Under the pieces are notes generated by a model. It had not been told where the DNA came from and did no database searches. It saw only the letters and a list, made by a program, of their open reading frames with translations. A stretch of DNA of 7,483 bases. It comes from Lentihominibacter faecis (lineage in GTDB: Bacteria > Bacillota > Clostridia > Peptostreptococcales > Anaerovoracaceae). The stretch's first letter is position 1. Each line of letters opens with the position of its first letter. Positions 1-6,793 of this stretch are shown here, in pieces. Location of the stretch: positions 1-7,483 of the forward strand of contig NZ_JACRWC010000010.1 of NCBI RefSeq assembly GCF_014306095.1, given 5' to 3'. The position numbers and the translations under genes are program-made.

Positions 1-209
1 GCCAGCTGGAAGTAGCGATCGCAGCGATCCATGCCGTGTGCGATAAAAAACCGTGCGGCACTTATACGATCTGCAAAGAAGACGTCGGACATTACGATGG
101 TCATGAGCTGATCGAGTCTGCAAAGGAAGATGGAGATGATGAGCGGACGGAAAAGCCGCAGGTGACTTTCGTGAAGTACAGGCCTTTACAGAAGCGCAGA
201 TTTTTATAG
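1..209 (+). CDS. DUF1385 (YqhQ-like) protein, 3' end only
   Basis: This is the last 68 codons of a gene that enters from the left; the reading frame starts at base 3 and ends at TAG 207-209. The visible piece begins QLEVAIAAIHAV, which resembles the conserved C-terminal end of DUF1385 membrane proteins (typically a D/E-rich stretch, then IEVAIA). It continues into a hydrophilic, acidic tail containing ESAKEDGDDERTEKP and ends QKRRFL. The tail appears longer than usual for the family. The identification rests on this short match and on the gene lying 45 bases upstream of prmC, a common Clostridia arrangement. DUF1385 proteins are predicted multi-pass membrane proteins of unknown function. The membrane part is outside the window, so the assignment is tentative. 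Confidence 0.6.
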   Translation, partial: QLEVAIAAIHAVCDKKPCGTYTICKEDVGHYDGHELIESAKEDGDDERTEKPQVTFVKYRPLQKRRFL

Positions 210-254
210 AATCGGCATAATGAGCCGAAGCAACGACAGACAGGAGAATGACAG

Positions 255-1199
255 ATGAAGACGAGGATTCTCGTAAAGGAAGGGGAGTACCGCCTGGCAA
301 AAGCGTACTGCATGGATGCTAAGATCGATGCACAGGAGCTGTACTGCTTTCTGACCGGTATGGATAAAGTCCAGCTGTTCCTGAAGGCGGAAGAGGAGGT
401 AGACCCGGAGATAGAAGAAAAATATATGGAGCTCATCGCCAAACGCGCGGAGCGGATACCTTTGCAGCATATCACAGGGGTACAGGAGTTTATGGGACAT
501 ACGTTCAAGGTGTCGCCGGACGTGCTGATCCCGCGCCAGGACACGGAAACTCTGGTGACGGAAGCTGCCAGGGTGATCCAGGAAACGCCGCGGGAAAAGC
601 TGAGTTTTTTTGAAAAGTTAAAAGGCGGCAAGGAATGGGAGGTGCTGGATCTTTGCTGCGGAAGCGGAGCAGTCGGGATATCGCTGGCTAAGATCAGTTC
701 CAATGTAAAGGTCCTGGGGACCGACGTCAGTGAGAAAGCTCTTGCGGTCGCAGAGGAAAATGCGAAAAACCTGCGGGTAAAGATGAGATTTGCCAGAGGC
801 GATATGTTCGCGCCGGCAGCAGGAAAGAAGTTCGACATGATCGTCAGCAACCCGCCGTATATCCGGACGCGGATGATCTCGATTTTGCAGGAAGAAGTGA
901 AGGATCATGAGCCTTTGCGGGCACTGGACGGCGGCAGAGATGGACTGGATTTTTACCGCGTCATTGTGAAGGAAGCGGCGGATCATTTGAAACCGGGGGG
1001 ATTTCTGTTGCTGGAAATCGGCCATGATCAGGGCGAAGATCTGCGGAAAATGATCCGTGACGACGGTCGCTACACACCTGCGGAAATAATCAGGGATTTA
1101 CCTGGCAAGGATCGTGTGGTAAAATGTGAGATAAGAGATAAGAATGAACATCGTGCTGAAGCTAAGGGTGTTACCGAGGAACAAGGCGAGGATCAATAG
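255..1199 (+). CDS. prmC: Peptide chain release factor N5-glutamine methyltransferase PrmC
   Basis: PrmC uses S-adenosylmethionine to methylate the glutamine of the GGQ motif of release factors 1 and 2 in the cytoplasm, which improves translation termination. The N-terminal helical domain (about residues 1-90) ends in RIPLQHITGVQEFMG and LIPRQDTETLV, both family signatures near the substrate site. The SAM-binding loop is VLDLCCGSGAVG (130-141). The catalytic NPPY motif is at residues 199-202, followed by a C-terminal DLPGKDRVV. The ATG at 255 has AGGAG at 242-246, eight bases upstream. Length is 314 residues, longer than the usual 280-290, because of a charged tail after residue 290. The tight spacing to the upstream DUF1385 gene suggests an operon. 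prfA, the usual partner gene, does not follow; a terminator does. Confidence 0.95.
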   Translation: MKTRILVKEGEYRLAKAYCMDAKIDAQELYCFLTGMDKVQLFLKAEEEVDPEIEEKYMELIAKRAERIPLQHITGVQEFMGHTFKVSPDVLIPRQDTETLVTEAARVIQETPREKLSFFEKLKGGKEWEVLDLCCGSGAVGISLAKISSNVKVLGTDVSEKALAVAEENAKNLRVKMRFARGDMFAPAAGKKFDMIVSNPPYIRTRMISILQEEVKDHEPLRALDGGRDGLDFYRVIVKEAADHLKPGGFLLLEIGHDQGEDLRKMIRDDGRYTPAEIIRDLPGKDRVVKCEIRDKNEHRAEAKGVTEEQGEDQ

Positions 1200-1247
1200 A
1201 GAAGACTGGCGGCAAGGATTTTTGCAGCATTATTTTTTGATTGATCG

Positions 1248-1290
1248 GCTCTGTTTGGGAATGCATCTGCTGCCCGGACAGAGCTTTTTT
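1248..1290 (+). terminator. Rho-independent terminator after prmC
   Basis: GCTCTGT (1248-1254) pairs with ACAGAGC (1278-1284). The stem continues inward through two G-U pairs and GGG/CCC (1257-1259 with 1273-1275) around a 13-base loop, and is followed directly by six T (1285-1290). It lies 48 bases past the prmC stop and separates prmC from hydG, so hydG is expected to have its own promoter in 1291-1385. Confidence 0.9.
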
Positions 1291-1399
1291 GCTTCTGCAA
1301 ACGGATCGCTATACGACAGCAGTTTGAGAAGCCGCCGGATGATGCGTCGAACGACTTCGATGGTGCGCCCCCTTTTTTGCAGATGAGGAGGTAAGGTAT

Positions 1400-2821
1400 A
1401 TGAGCTACAACAGTAAATCAAAGAAGGCAGAGGAATTCATCTGCCACGAAGAAATCGAGGAAACTCTGCGCTATGCGGAGGAACATAAAAATGATGTCGA
1501 GGACATGAGAAAGATCCTGGAGCGGGCGAAGGACTGCAAAGGTCTTTCCTACCGGGAAGCGGCGCTGCTTCTGGAATGTGAGGATGAAAACATCCATCAG
1601 GAAATTTTCAGACTGGCGGAGGAAATCAAGGAAAAATTTTATGGCAACAGGATCGTGCTGTTCGCGCCGCTGTATCTTTCAAACTACTGCATCAATGGCT
1701 GTAAATACTGCCCGTATCATGGACAGAACAAGCATATCAGCCGAAAGAAGCTGACGCAGGAGCAGATCCGTCGGGAAGTCACGGCTTTGCAGGATATGGG
1801 ACACAAACGGCTGGCCATCGAGGCGGGAGAAGATCCGAAAAACAACCCGATCGAATACATACTGGAATGCATCGATACGATCTACAGCATCAAGCATAAA
1901 AACGGAGCGATCCGCCGTGTCAACGTCAACATCGCGGCCACGACGGTCGAAAACTATAAGAAACTGAAAGATGCCGGGATAGGAACATACATCTTGTTCC
2001 AGGAGACATATAATAAAGAAGCGTATGAAGATCTTCACCCATCCGGTCCGAAGAGCGACTATGCTTATCATACCGAGGCCATGGACCGGGCGATGGAAGC
2101 GGGGATCGACGATGTAGGCTGCGGCGTTCTGTTCGGCCTCAATCTTTATAAATACGATTTCGTAGGCATCCTTATGCATGCAAAGCATCTTGAAGACACG
2201 TTCGGCTGCGGACCGCACACCATCAGTGTACCGCGTGTGCGTCCGGCGGATGATATCGATCCGGATACCTTTGACAACGGCGTGCCTGATGAGGTTTTCA
2301 AGAGGATCATTGCGATCCTGCGGATCGCAGTACCTTATACCGGTATCATCATGTCCACGAGAGAATCCAAGGCGATGAGAGGCGAAGCTGTTAAGATCGG
2401 CGTTTCTCAGATCTCCGGAGGCAGCCGTACAAGTGTAGGTGGCTACGTGGAAGAAGAAGCCGAAGATGATAATTCTGCACAGTTTGACGTCAATGATACG
2501 AGAACTCTCAACGAGGTAGTGGACTGGCTTTTGGATCTTGGCCATGTGCCGAGTTTCTGCACTGCGTGTTACCGGGAGGGCCGTACCGGAGACAGGTTCA
2601 TGAGTCTGGTCAAGTCGGGACAGATCGCGAATATCTGTCAGCCGAATGCACTCATGACTCTCAAGGAATACCTGGAGGACTACGCTACCGAAGAGACGAA
2701 AGAGAAGGGTCTGAAAGTCATCCAGGATCGCCTTGCTAAAATACCGAATGAAACCGTCAGAGCCAAGGTGGAGGAACATCTTCACGATCTGGAAGGCGGC
2801 ATGAGAGATTTCCGGTTCTAG
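1400..2821 (+). CDS. hydG: [FeFe]-hydrogenase H-cluster maturase HydG (radical SAM tyrosine lyase)
   Basis: HydG cleaves tyrosine to p-cresol and dehydroglycine and converts the latter to CO and cyanide. It delivers these as a cysteine-bound Fe(CO)2(CN) synthon for the 2Fe subcluster of [FeFe]-hydrogenase. The radical SAM motif is CINGCKYC (Cys97, Cys101, Cys104; C-x3-C-x2-C). The C-terminal auxiliary-cluster motif CX2CX22C is intact at Cys387, Cys390 and Cys413, which distinguishes HydG from the related tyrosine lyase ThiH. Other supporting segments are QETYNKEAYEDLHPSGPKSD (201-220), CGVLFGL (241-247) and ISGGSRTSVGGY (338-349). At 473 residues the length is normal. AGGAGG (1386-1391) lies eight bases before the ATG. 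hydF follows, as expected for a maturation operon; hydE is absent from the window. Confidence 0.97.
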   Translation: MSYNSKSKKAEEFICHEEIEETLRYAEEHKNDVEDMRKILERAKDCKGLSYREAALLLECEDENIHQEIFRLAEEIKEKFYGNRIVLFAPLYLSNYCINGCKYCPYHGQNKHISRKKLTQEQIRREVTALQDMGHKRLAIEAGEDPKNNPIEYILECIDTIYSIKHKNGAIRRVNVNIAATTVENYKKLKDAGIGTYILFQETYNKEAYEDLHPSGPKSDYAYHTEAMDRAMEAGIDDVGCGVLFGLNLYKYDFVGILMHAKHLEDTFGCGPHTISVPRVRPADDIDPDTFDNGVPDEVFKRIIAILRIAVPYTGIIMSTRESKAMRGEAVKIGVSQISGGSRTSVGGYVEEEAEDDNSAQFDVNDTRTLNEVVDWLLDLGHVPSFCTACYREGRTGDRFMSLVKSGQIANICQPNALMTLKEYLEDYATEETKEKGLKVIQDRLAKIPNETVRAKVEEHLHDLEGGMRDFRF

Positions 2822-2994
2822 GAAACGATTGCCTGAGATGAGATTGCTCGGACAGAAAGCCCTCTGAAGGGAGACAGCCTGGAGAACGACTGGCTGGAAT
2901 GTAATTGCGGGAAGGACCAGCAACTTGATGAGATTGCTCGGAGTGAACCGCTTGCCGGGAAAGCAACCAGACGAAACAACAGGAGGATGTGAAC
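2822..2994 (+). other. hydG-hydF intergenic leader with 16-bp direct repeat
   Basis: The 173 bases between hydG and hydF are unusually long for two genes of one maturation operon. GATGAGATTGCTCGGA occurs exactly twice, at 2837-2852 and 2927-2942, 90 bases apart. Possible hairpins are CCCT/AGGG (2860-2863 with 2868-2871), CAGCC/GGCTG (2875-2879 with 2892-2896) and, using the second repeat, TTGCTCGG (2934-2941) with CCG and AGCAA downstream (ending 2966). No terminator and no consensus promoter were seen, so read-through from hydG is likely. Its role is unknown. Confidence 0.5.
2837..2942 (+). repeat. 16-bp exact direct repeat pair flanking 74 bases
   Basis: The copies GATGAGATTGCTCGGA are at 2837-2852 and 2927-2942. 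Each contains an ATG followed by codons for R-L-L-G. The first frame would stop after nine residues, and the second would run out of frame into hydF. A shorter match, TTGCTCGGA, recurs after the rpmE terminator at 6714-6722. The pair could be a residue of a duplication or repeat element, or two copies of a regulatory site. Confidence 0.7.
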
Positions 2995-4221
2995 ATGGGA
3001 CTGAACGATACCCCGCGGGCAGACCGCCTGCACATCGGATTATTTGGAAAACGAAACAGCGGGAAATCCTCGCTCATCAACGCATTGACCGGTCAGCAGC
3101 TGGCTCTGGTCTCCGATACGCCGGGAACGACTGCAGATCCGGTATTTAAAGCTATGGAGATGCATCCCATCGGTCCGGTGGTTTTTATAGATACCGCAGG
3201 ATTTGATGATGAAGGAGATTTAGGGGAGCTTCGGGTGCAGAAAACGAGGGAGATCCTGCCACAGACAGATCTCGCTCTTGTGATCATCGATGATCAGTCG
3301 GCTCTCGCCAGAAATCTTGATGAAGAACGGCGCTGGATCATGGATTTTTCAGAAAAGGATATTCCGGTCATAGCAGTTTTATCCAAGAGGGAGAGACTGA
3401 GGCAGCCGGTACCGCAGGTTCTGGCTGCCATCCGGGCGGAACTGGGCGATGACATCCCGGTCCTTGCGGTCAGCGCAGAGGCGGGAGCCGGTCTTGAGGA
3501 GCTGCGGCATAAAATCGCCGAGATGATACCGGAAGATTTTATGCGGCAGCAGATTTTGAGTGATCTGGTGGATGAAGGCAGCCTGGTCCTGCTGGTCATG
3601 CCGCAGGATATTCAGGCTCCAAAGGGGCGTCTGATCCTGCCTCAGGTGCAGACGCTCCGGGAACTTCTCGACAGGCGGTGCACGGCTGTGGCGTGCACCG
3701 CGGATGGGCTTGCGGGGGCGCTCGGCGCTCTGGGCCGGGCGCCGGATCTGATCATTACAGATTCGCAGTGCTTCAAACAAGTGTATGATGCAAAGCCGGC
3801 GTCCAGCAGATTGACGTCGTTCTCAGTGCTTTTTGCAGCATATAAAGGGGATATCGAAAAATTCGTTGCGGGCGCATCGCAATTAGACGAAATGACTGAA
3901 AAATCAAGGGTTCTGATTGCAGAAGCCTGCACCCATGTTCCGCTTTCGGAGGACATCGGTCGTGAAAAGATCCCGAATTTACTGCGTAAAAAATTTGGCC
4001 GAGGGATCGAGATCGTGAACGTTTGCGGCAATGATTTTCCGCCCTTTGACGAGTTGCAGTCATTTGATCTTGTGATTCACTGCGGTGCCTGCATGTTCAA
4101 CCGACGGCTCGTGCTGAGCCGGATCGGAGAGGCGCAGGCGGCTGGAGTGCCGATCACTAATTACGGCATTGTGCTGGCGAAGCTTGCCGGGATCCTGGAT
4201 AAGATCGATATGCCGAAATAG
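2995..4221 (+). CDS. hydF: [FeFe]-hydrogenase maturation GTPase/scaffold HydF
   Basis: HydF is a GTPase and iron-sulfur scaffold on which the 2Fe subcluster is completed before transfer to the apo-hydrogenase. Numbering from the ATG at 2995 (408 residues): Walker A GKRNSGKS at 18-25, switch region DTPGTTADP at 41-49, DTAG at 66-69, and a G5-like VSA near residue 160. After the dimerisation domain come the C-terminal cluster ligands CTH (Cys312, His314) and HCGAC (His362, Cys363, Cys366), matching the family pattern CxH...HCxxC. The ATG is preferred over GTG 2989 because AGGAGG (2981-2986) is eight bases before the ATG but only two before the GTG. One oddity is the guanine-specificity position, normally NKxD, which reads SKRE (130-133). 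It lies downstream of hydG in the same orientation and is followed by a terminator. Confidence 0.96.
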   Translation: MGLNDTPRADRLHIGLFGKRNSGKSSLINALTGQQLALVSDTPGTTADPVFKAMEMHPIGPVVFIDTAGFDDEGDLGELRVQKTREILPQTDLALVIIDDQSALARNLDEERRWIMDFSEKDIPVIAVLSKRERLRQPVPQVLAAIRAELGDDIPVLAVSAEAGAGLEELRHKIAEMIPEDFMRQQILSDLVDEGSLVLLVMPQDIQAPKGRLILPQVQTLRELLDRRCTAVACTADGLAGALGALGRAPDLIITDSQCFKQVYDAKPASSRLTSFSVLFAAYKGDIEKFVAGASQLDEMTEKSRVLIAEACTHVPLSEDIGREKIPNLLRKKFGRGIEIVNVCGNDFPPFDELQSFDLVIHCGACMFNRRLVLSRIGEAQAAGVPITNYGIVLAKLAGILDKIDMPK

Positions 4222-4243
4222 CGGTGCCGGAAGCTTCAGGCAG

Positions 4244-4280
4244 AGCCGGCGACATTCAATAGAGCCGGCTTTGGCTTTTT
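4244..4280 (+). terminator. Rho-independent terminator after hydF
   Basis: AGCCGGC (4244-4250) pairs with GCCGGCT (4264-4270) around a 13-base loop, followed by TTGGCTTTTT (4271-4280). The T run is interrupted. A smaller alternative hairpin, AGCC with GGCT, ends directly at the final T5. It closes the hydG-hydF unit 22 bases after the hydF stop. Confidence 0.7.
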
Positions 4281-4410
4281 GCACGAAAACCGCATGGAAC
4301 ATACACTGAATCAACACATGAAAGGGTTAGGATACTGCTATACGATTATACGATAAAATAAACGCAATATGAGTAATAGCAATAGCCTGTGAACGAGGAG
4401 ACCCTGGATC

Positions 4411-5904
4411 ATGAAGAGACTTTTGCTGGTCGGCTGTCTGTCGTGTTTGCTGCTTCTGACGCTTTCGGCGTGTAGTCGGAGTACAGAGGCTTCGGAAAAT
4501 GATAATATCGTGTACGGCCAGGTAGTGAAAACGGATGAAAATCAAATAACGATCGAAAGTGGAGATTACACATACGGCGGATCTTTTGAGGGTGACGGAT
4601 GTGAGAAATCCTATAATCTTCCTGAGAATGTCTTTTATGATGATTTCAAGGCGGGAGATATCGTCTCGATCCTCTGTGACGGCAGAGATGCGACTGCTGT
4701 CGCGAATGTGAAGGATGTGAACCACAGGAGATCATCTGGATCAGGTTCGGATCCTGGATCTGAAAATTCTGGTTCCGATGGGGCGTCCGGTTTCGGGCAG
4801 GCAGTGCTGACAGGTGCGGATGCGGCTCAGCTGAGTGCAGACGATGAGCCGGTGGCTGTTAATGATGATAATTATGAAGTGCAGGAGGATGGACAGATCG
4901 GGATTTTGGCTTTGAACAGCGGGGGCAAAATCACCATGAGGCGGTCATCTGTTGCTGTGATGGGAAGAAATTCCTGTGGCATTATAGCGGCGAACGGAGC
5001 TTCGATCGACGGGGAACAGGTCAATCTGTCTACTTCTGGAGAAAATGCGGCAGCGGCAGCAACGTTGGACCTTACTAGCGTGATCGATTTGAGCGACAGT
5101 ACGATGGAAACGGCAGCGAGTGGCAGTCCGTGTGTGATCTCTGCCGGGAATATCTCTCTTACGGGAGTTTCGGCAACAGTCCAGAAGAGTTCTGGCGTTG
5201 CGATATTGCCGGGCGGTGTAGTAAATTTGAAAAATTCCAGTATGGTTTCTCATGGCGATGCGGCCGTGAAACTGTGTAACATTCCGGATCTGCAGGATGA
5301 TAGAGAGGCGGACACTGAAAGTGGCAGTCGGTCTTCCGGCAGCAGTGAAGGACATGATTCGGGAATTGAAAAGGCTTTTTCGAGCTCCACACAGAGCGGA
5401 AAAGCGAAGTTTATGGCGGATGGTTCTTCCATCGAGGCGGTATCGAACAAGACTCTGGTTCAGGTGACTGGGATCGAAGGGTTCGTGAAGATGATGAACA
5501 CAGATCTGGCATCGGCGAATCAGGTTCTGGCAGATGTCCGGGCTGATGAGCAGAAGAACGGCGGCAAGCTGCTGCTGTATGGAGTGAATCAGAAGTACAG
5601 CGGCGATATCACTTGCGATAAATCCAGCAAGGTCAAGCTGGTGCTGACAGAGGGGAGCTCTTATTCGGGGGCTTTTGATGCAAAGGGCGCGGCGGCGTAC
5701 AGCAAAGTGTATCTCAGCAGAAACAGCGCGTGGAACGTGACCGGAGACAGCCATATAGATTCGCTTCGTAATGGCGATAAAAAATGCAGGAATATCAAGT
5801 CTAATGGACACACGGTTTATTATGATAAAAACAGAGAAGCCAATGACTGGCTGGGCGGCAAAACATTGTCTCTGCCCGGCGGCGGCACACTGCAACCGGA
5901 ATAA
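4411..5904 (+). CDS. Secreted lipoprotein with probable right-handed beta-helix
   Basis: The protein has 497 residues and unknown function. It starts with a lipoprotein signal peptide: MKR, a hydrophobic core rich in leucine, then the lipobox LSAC with Cys21 as the lipidated residue, so it should be anchored on the outer face of the membrane. Residues 33-103 form a small beta domain (YGQVVKTDENQITIES ... FKAGDIVSILCDG), similar in style to OB-like domains of clostridial lipoproteins. A Ser/Gly/Asp-rich linker follows (104-130). Residues 131-290 are short beta-rung repeats with N/S/G turns (GGKITMRRSSVAVMG, GNISLTGVSATVQKSSG, GGVVNLKNSSMVS). A second acidic, Ser-rich linker spans 291-330. A second rung-rich part (331-480) contains GKLLLYG, SSKVKLVLTEGSSYSG, KVYLSRNSAWNVTGDSHI and NIKSNGHTVYYD. 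AGGAG (4396-4400) precedes the ATG. It may bind surface glycans or act as an adhesin, but no catalytic motif was seen. Confidence 0.85.
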   Translation: MKRLLLVGCLSCLLLLTLSACSRSTEASENDNIVYGQVVKTDENQITIESGDYTYGGSFEGDGCEKSYNLPENVFYDDFKAGDIVSILCDGRDATAVANVKDVNHRRSSGSGSDPGSENSGSDGASGFGQAVLTGADAAQLSADDEPVAVNDDNYEVQEDGQIGILALNSGGKITMRRSSVAVMGRNSCGIIAANGASIDGEQVNLSTSGENAAAAATLDLTSVIDLSDSTMETAASGSPCVISAGNISLTGVSATVQKSSGVAILPGGVVNLKNSSMVSHGDAAVKLCNIPDLQDDREADTESGSRSSGSSEGHDSGIEKAFSSSTQSGKAKFMADGSSIEAVSNKTLVQVTGIEGFVKMMNTDLASANQVLADVRADEQKNGGKLLLYGVNQKYSGDITCDKSSKVKLVLTEGSSYSGAFDAKGAAAYSKVYLSRNSAWNVTGDSHIDSLRNGDKKCRNIKSNGHTVYYDKNREANDWLGGKTLSLPGGGTLQPE

Positions 5905-5913
5905 GAAGATATG

Positions 5914-5950
5914 AAGAGAATCGAAAAACTTTGTTTTTTGATTCTCTTTT
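5914..5950 (+). terminator. Long hairpin terminator after the lipoprotein gene
   Basis: AAGAGAATCGAAAAA (5914-5928) pairs with TTTTTTGATTCTCTT (5934-5948) to give a 15-bp stem (one G-U pair) around the loop CTTTG, ending in TTTT. The gene stop is at 5902-5904, only nine bases upstream. A stem this long with an A-rich inner arm is typical of Firmicutes terminators, although the T run overlaps the stem base. Confidence 0.8.
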
Positions 5951-5952
5951 CT

Positions 5953-6024
5953 GATGATGCGCCTGCCGCGCTGGCTCTTGCTTTGCCTGCCGCGCTGGCT
6001 TTTGATGCGCCTGCCGCGCTGGCT
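5953..6024. repeat. 24-bp tandem repeat, three copies
   Basis: The 16-base core GCCTGCCGCGCTGGCT occurs exactly three times, at 5961-5976, 5985-6000 and 6009-6024. Each copy is preceded by an 8-base variable part (GATGATGC, CTTGCTTT, TTTGATGC), giving a period of exactly 24. It lies directly after the lipoprotein terminator. Because 24 is a multiple of three, every frame reads as an 8-residue repeat (for example DAPAALAL on +), but no start and RBS pair supports translation. It is much more GC-rich than the bases that follow. Confidence 0.9.
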
Positions 6025-6346
6025 GCAGATAATAATGTGCAGAAAACGCCGATAACGAAGACAAAAACAGAAAAAGTTTGCAGGAGGCATTACATAGGAC
6101 GAGTATTTTATGAAGTCTTTGCATATTGTTTGTATAATGACTGCTGAAATGCATGATTATGCACATAAACGGGTGTTGTGCGAGAATCAAAGACCTGTAA
6201 TGATCGAAATCTTTGCAGTACTTCATCCACATTCTGAAAAATTGATACCCGAAGGAAATTTTGCAGAAAAACTTTCTGTCTATTAGATCAATATAATTTA
6301 CTTTTGTAGAAAATCATGCCAGAATCGCATGACATCAAAAAAACCA
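6025..6346. other. AT-rich intergenic stretch without a supported gene
   Basis: No RNA gene or convincing coding region was recognised here. An AGGAGG (6082-6087) has no start codon at useful distance. Two perfect TATAAT hexamers (6133-6138, 6292-6297) lack a matching -35. An inverted repeat, TCATGC (6314-6319) and GCATGA (6327-6332) with a 7-base centre, lies 14 bases upstream of the rpmE -35 box and could be a regulator site. Confidence 0.5.
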
Positions 6347-6375
6347 TTGAAATTCAGGTGTGCATATGATACACT
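6347..6375 (+). promoter_or_regulatory. Sigma-A type promoter of rpmE
   Basis: TTGAAA (6347-6352) and TACACT (6370-6375) are separated by exactly 17 bases. Transcription would start near 6382 and give a leader of about 70 bases before the rpmE start. The leader contains a small hairpin, GCATA/TATGC (6400-6413). The -10 box matches TATAAT at only four of six positions. Confidence 0.6.
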
Positions 6376-6450
6376 AAATGAGCTGTGATATTGAATCCAG
6401 CATATTATTATGCAAAGGTGGTAAACCTGAGCAGGAAAGAGGTGAATAGC

Positions 6451-6651
6451 ATGAAGGAAGGAATCCATCCTGACTACAAGGAATGTAAAGTAACTTGCGC
6501 ATGCGGTAACACATTTATGACAAAGTCCGTACAGGAAGAAATCAGAACGGACATTTGCTCAGCGTGCCATCCATTCTTTACAGGACAGCAGAAGTTCGCT
6601 CACAGAGGCGGACGTGTGGAAAAGTTCAAGTCCAAGTACAACCTGGACTAA
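6451..6651 (+). CDS. rpmE: Large-subunit ribosomal protein bL31, zinc-binding type
   Basis: This 66-residue protein of the 50S subunit helps bridge the two ribosomal subunits near the central protuberance. It starts [20 protein letters not shown]. The zinc-binding cysteines are Cys16 and Cys18 (CAC) and Cys36 and Cys39 (CSAC), so it is the zinc (C+) form rather than the zinc-independent paralogue. The C-terminal [10 protein letters not shown] and [11 protein letters not shown] are family-typical. The ATG at 6451 has AGAGGTG (6438-6444) six bases upstream; an in-frame GTG at 6385 would add 22 residues absent from the family and has no comparable site. It has its own promoter and terminator. 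It stands alone here, although in many Clostridia it sits directly upstream of the DUF1385 gene and prmC. Confidence 0.97.
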   Translation: MKEGIHPDYKECKVTCACGNTFMTKSVQEEIRTDICSACHPFFTGQQKFAHRGGRVEKFKSKYNLD

Positions 6652-6676
6652 TGATCCACCAGGAAACGAAATCAAG

Positions 6677-6702
6677 AAACCGCTCACTTGGGCGGTTTTT
6701 TT
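6677..6702 (+). terminator. Rho-independent terminator of rpmE
   Basis: AAACCGC (6677-6683) pairs with GCGGTTT (6692-6698). The stem extends inward by a T-G and a C-G pair around the loop ACTT, and a seven-T run spans 6696-6702. It lies 26 bases after the rpmE stop. Confidence 0.95.
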
Positions 6703-6793
6703 GCGTTTAGACGGTTGCTCGGAATATTGGTGAAATATCACGTCGGCAGCAGGAGCTTTCATCAACTCTATTCGCTTATTTGATCCGATATAC
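6703..6793. other. Short intergenic stretch between rpmE terminator and hairpin array
   Basis: No gene is seen. There is a small AT hairpin, ATATT/AATAT (6724-6728 with 6734-6738), about one array period upstream of the first weak unit, and the 9-base match TTGCTCGGA (6714-6722) to the hydG-hydF repeat. Confidence 0.4.

Noticed and set aside
1347..1378. Second terminator or attenuator: TCGAA/TTCGA hairpin followed by six T
   Set aside because: The T run starts 12 bases after the stem, too far for a standard terminator; it lies just before the hydG RBS, so an attenuator remains only a faint possibility.
1144..1386. 80-codon open frame overlapping the prmC end
   Set aside because: It contains the prmC terminator hairpin, has no clear ribosome binding site, and resembles no family.
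2928..3149. Open frame starting in the second 16-bp repeat and overlapping hydF
   Set aside because: It is out of frame with hydF over most of its length and its composition is that of a shadow frame; the candidate SD is 12 bases away.
5911..6147. 78-codon + frame reading DAPAALAL-type repeats
   Set aside because: Its start lies inside the terminator stem, there is no RBS, and the Ala/Leu repeat is explained by the 24-bp tandem repeat.
5801..6232. Minus-strand frame of 143 codons with PARQAHQK-type repeats
   Set aside because: It overlaps the lipoprotein 3' end antisense, has no RBS, and its repeats are again a by-product of the 24-bp array.
6110..6286. 58-codon + frame beginning MKSLHIVCIMTAEMHDY
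   Set aside because: The AGGAGG at 6082-6087 is 22 bases from the ATG, the nearer GGACGAG is weak, and the sequence matches no family I know; it could still be a small gene but cannot be supported.
6133..6297. TATAAT hexamers at 6133 and 6292 as promoters
   Set aside because: Neither has a recognisable -35 box at 16-18 bases; such hexamers are expected by chance in AT-rich DNA.
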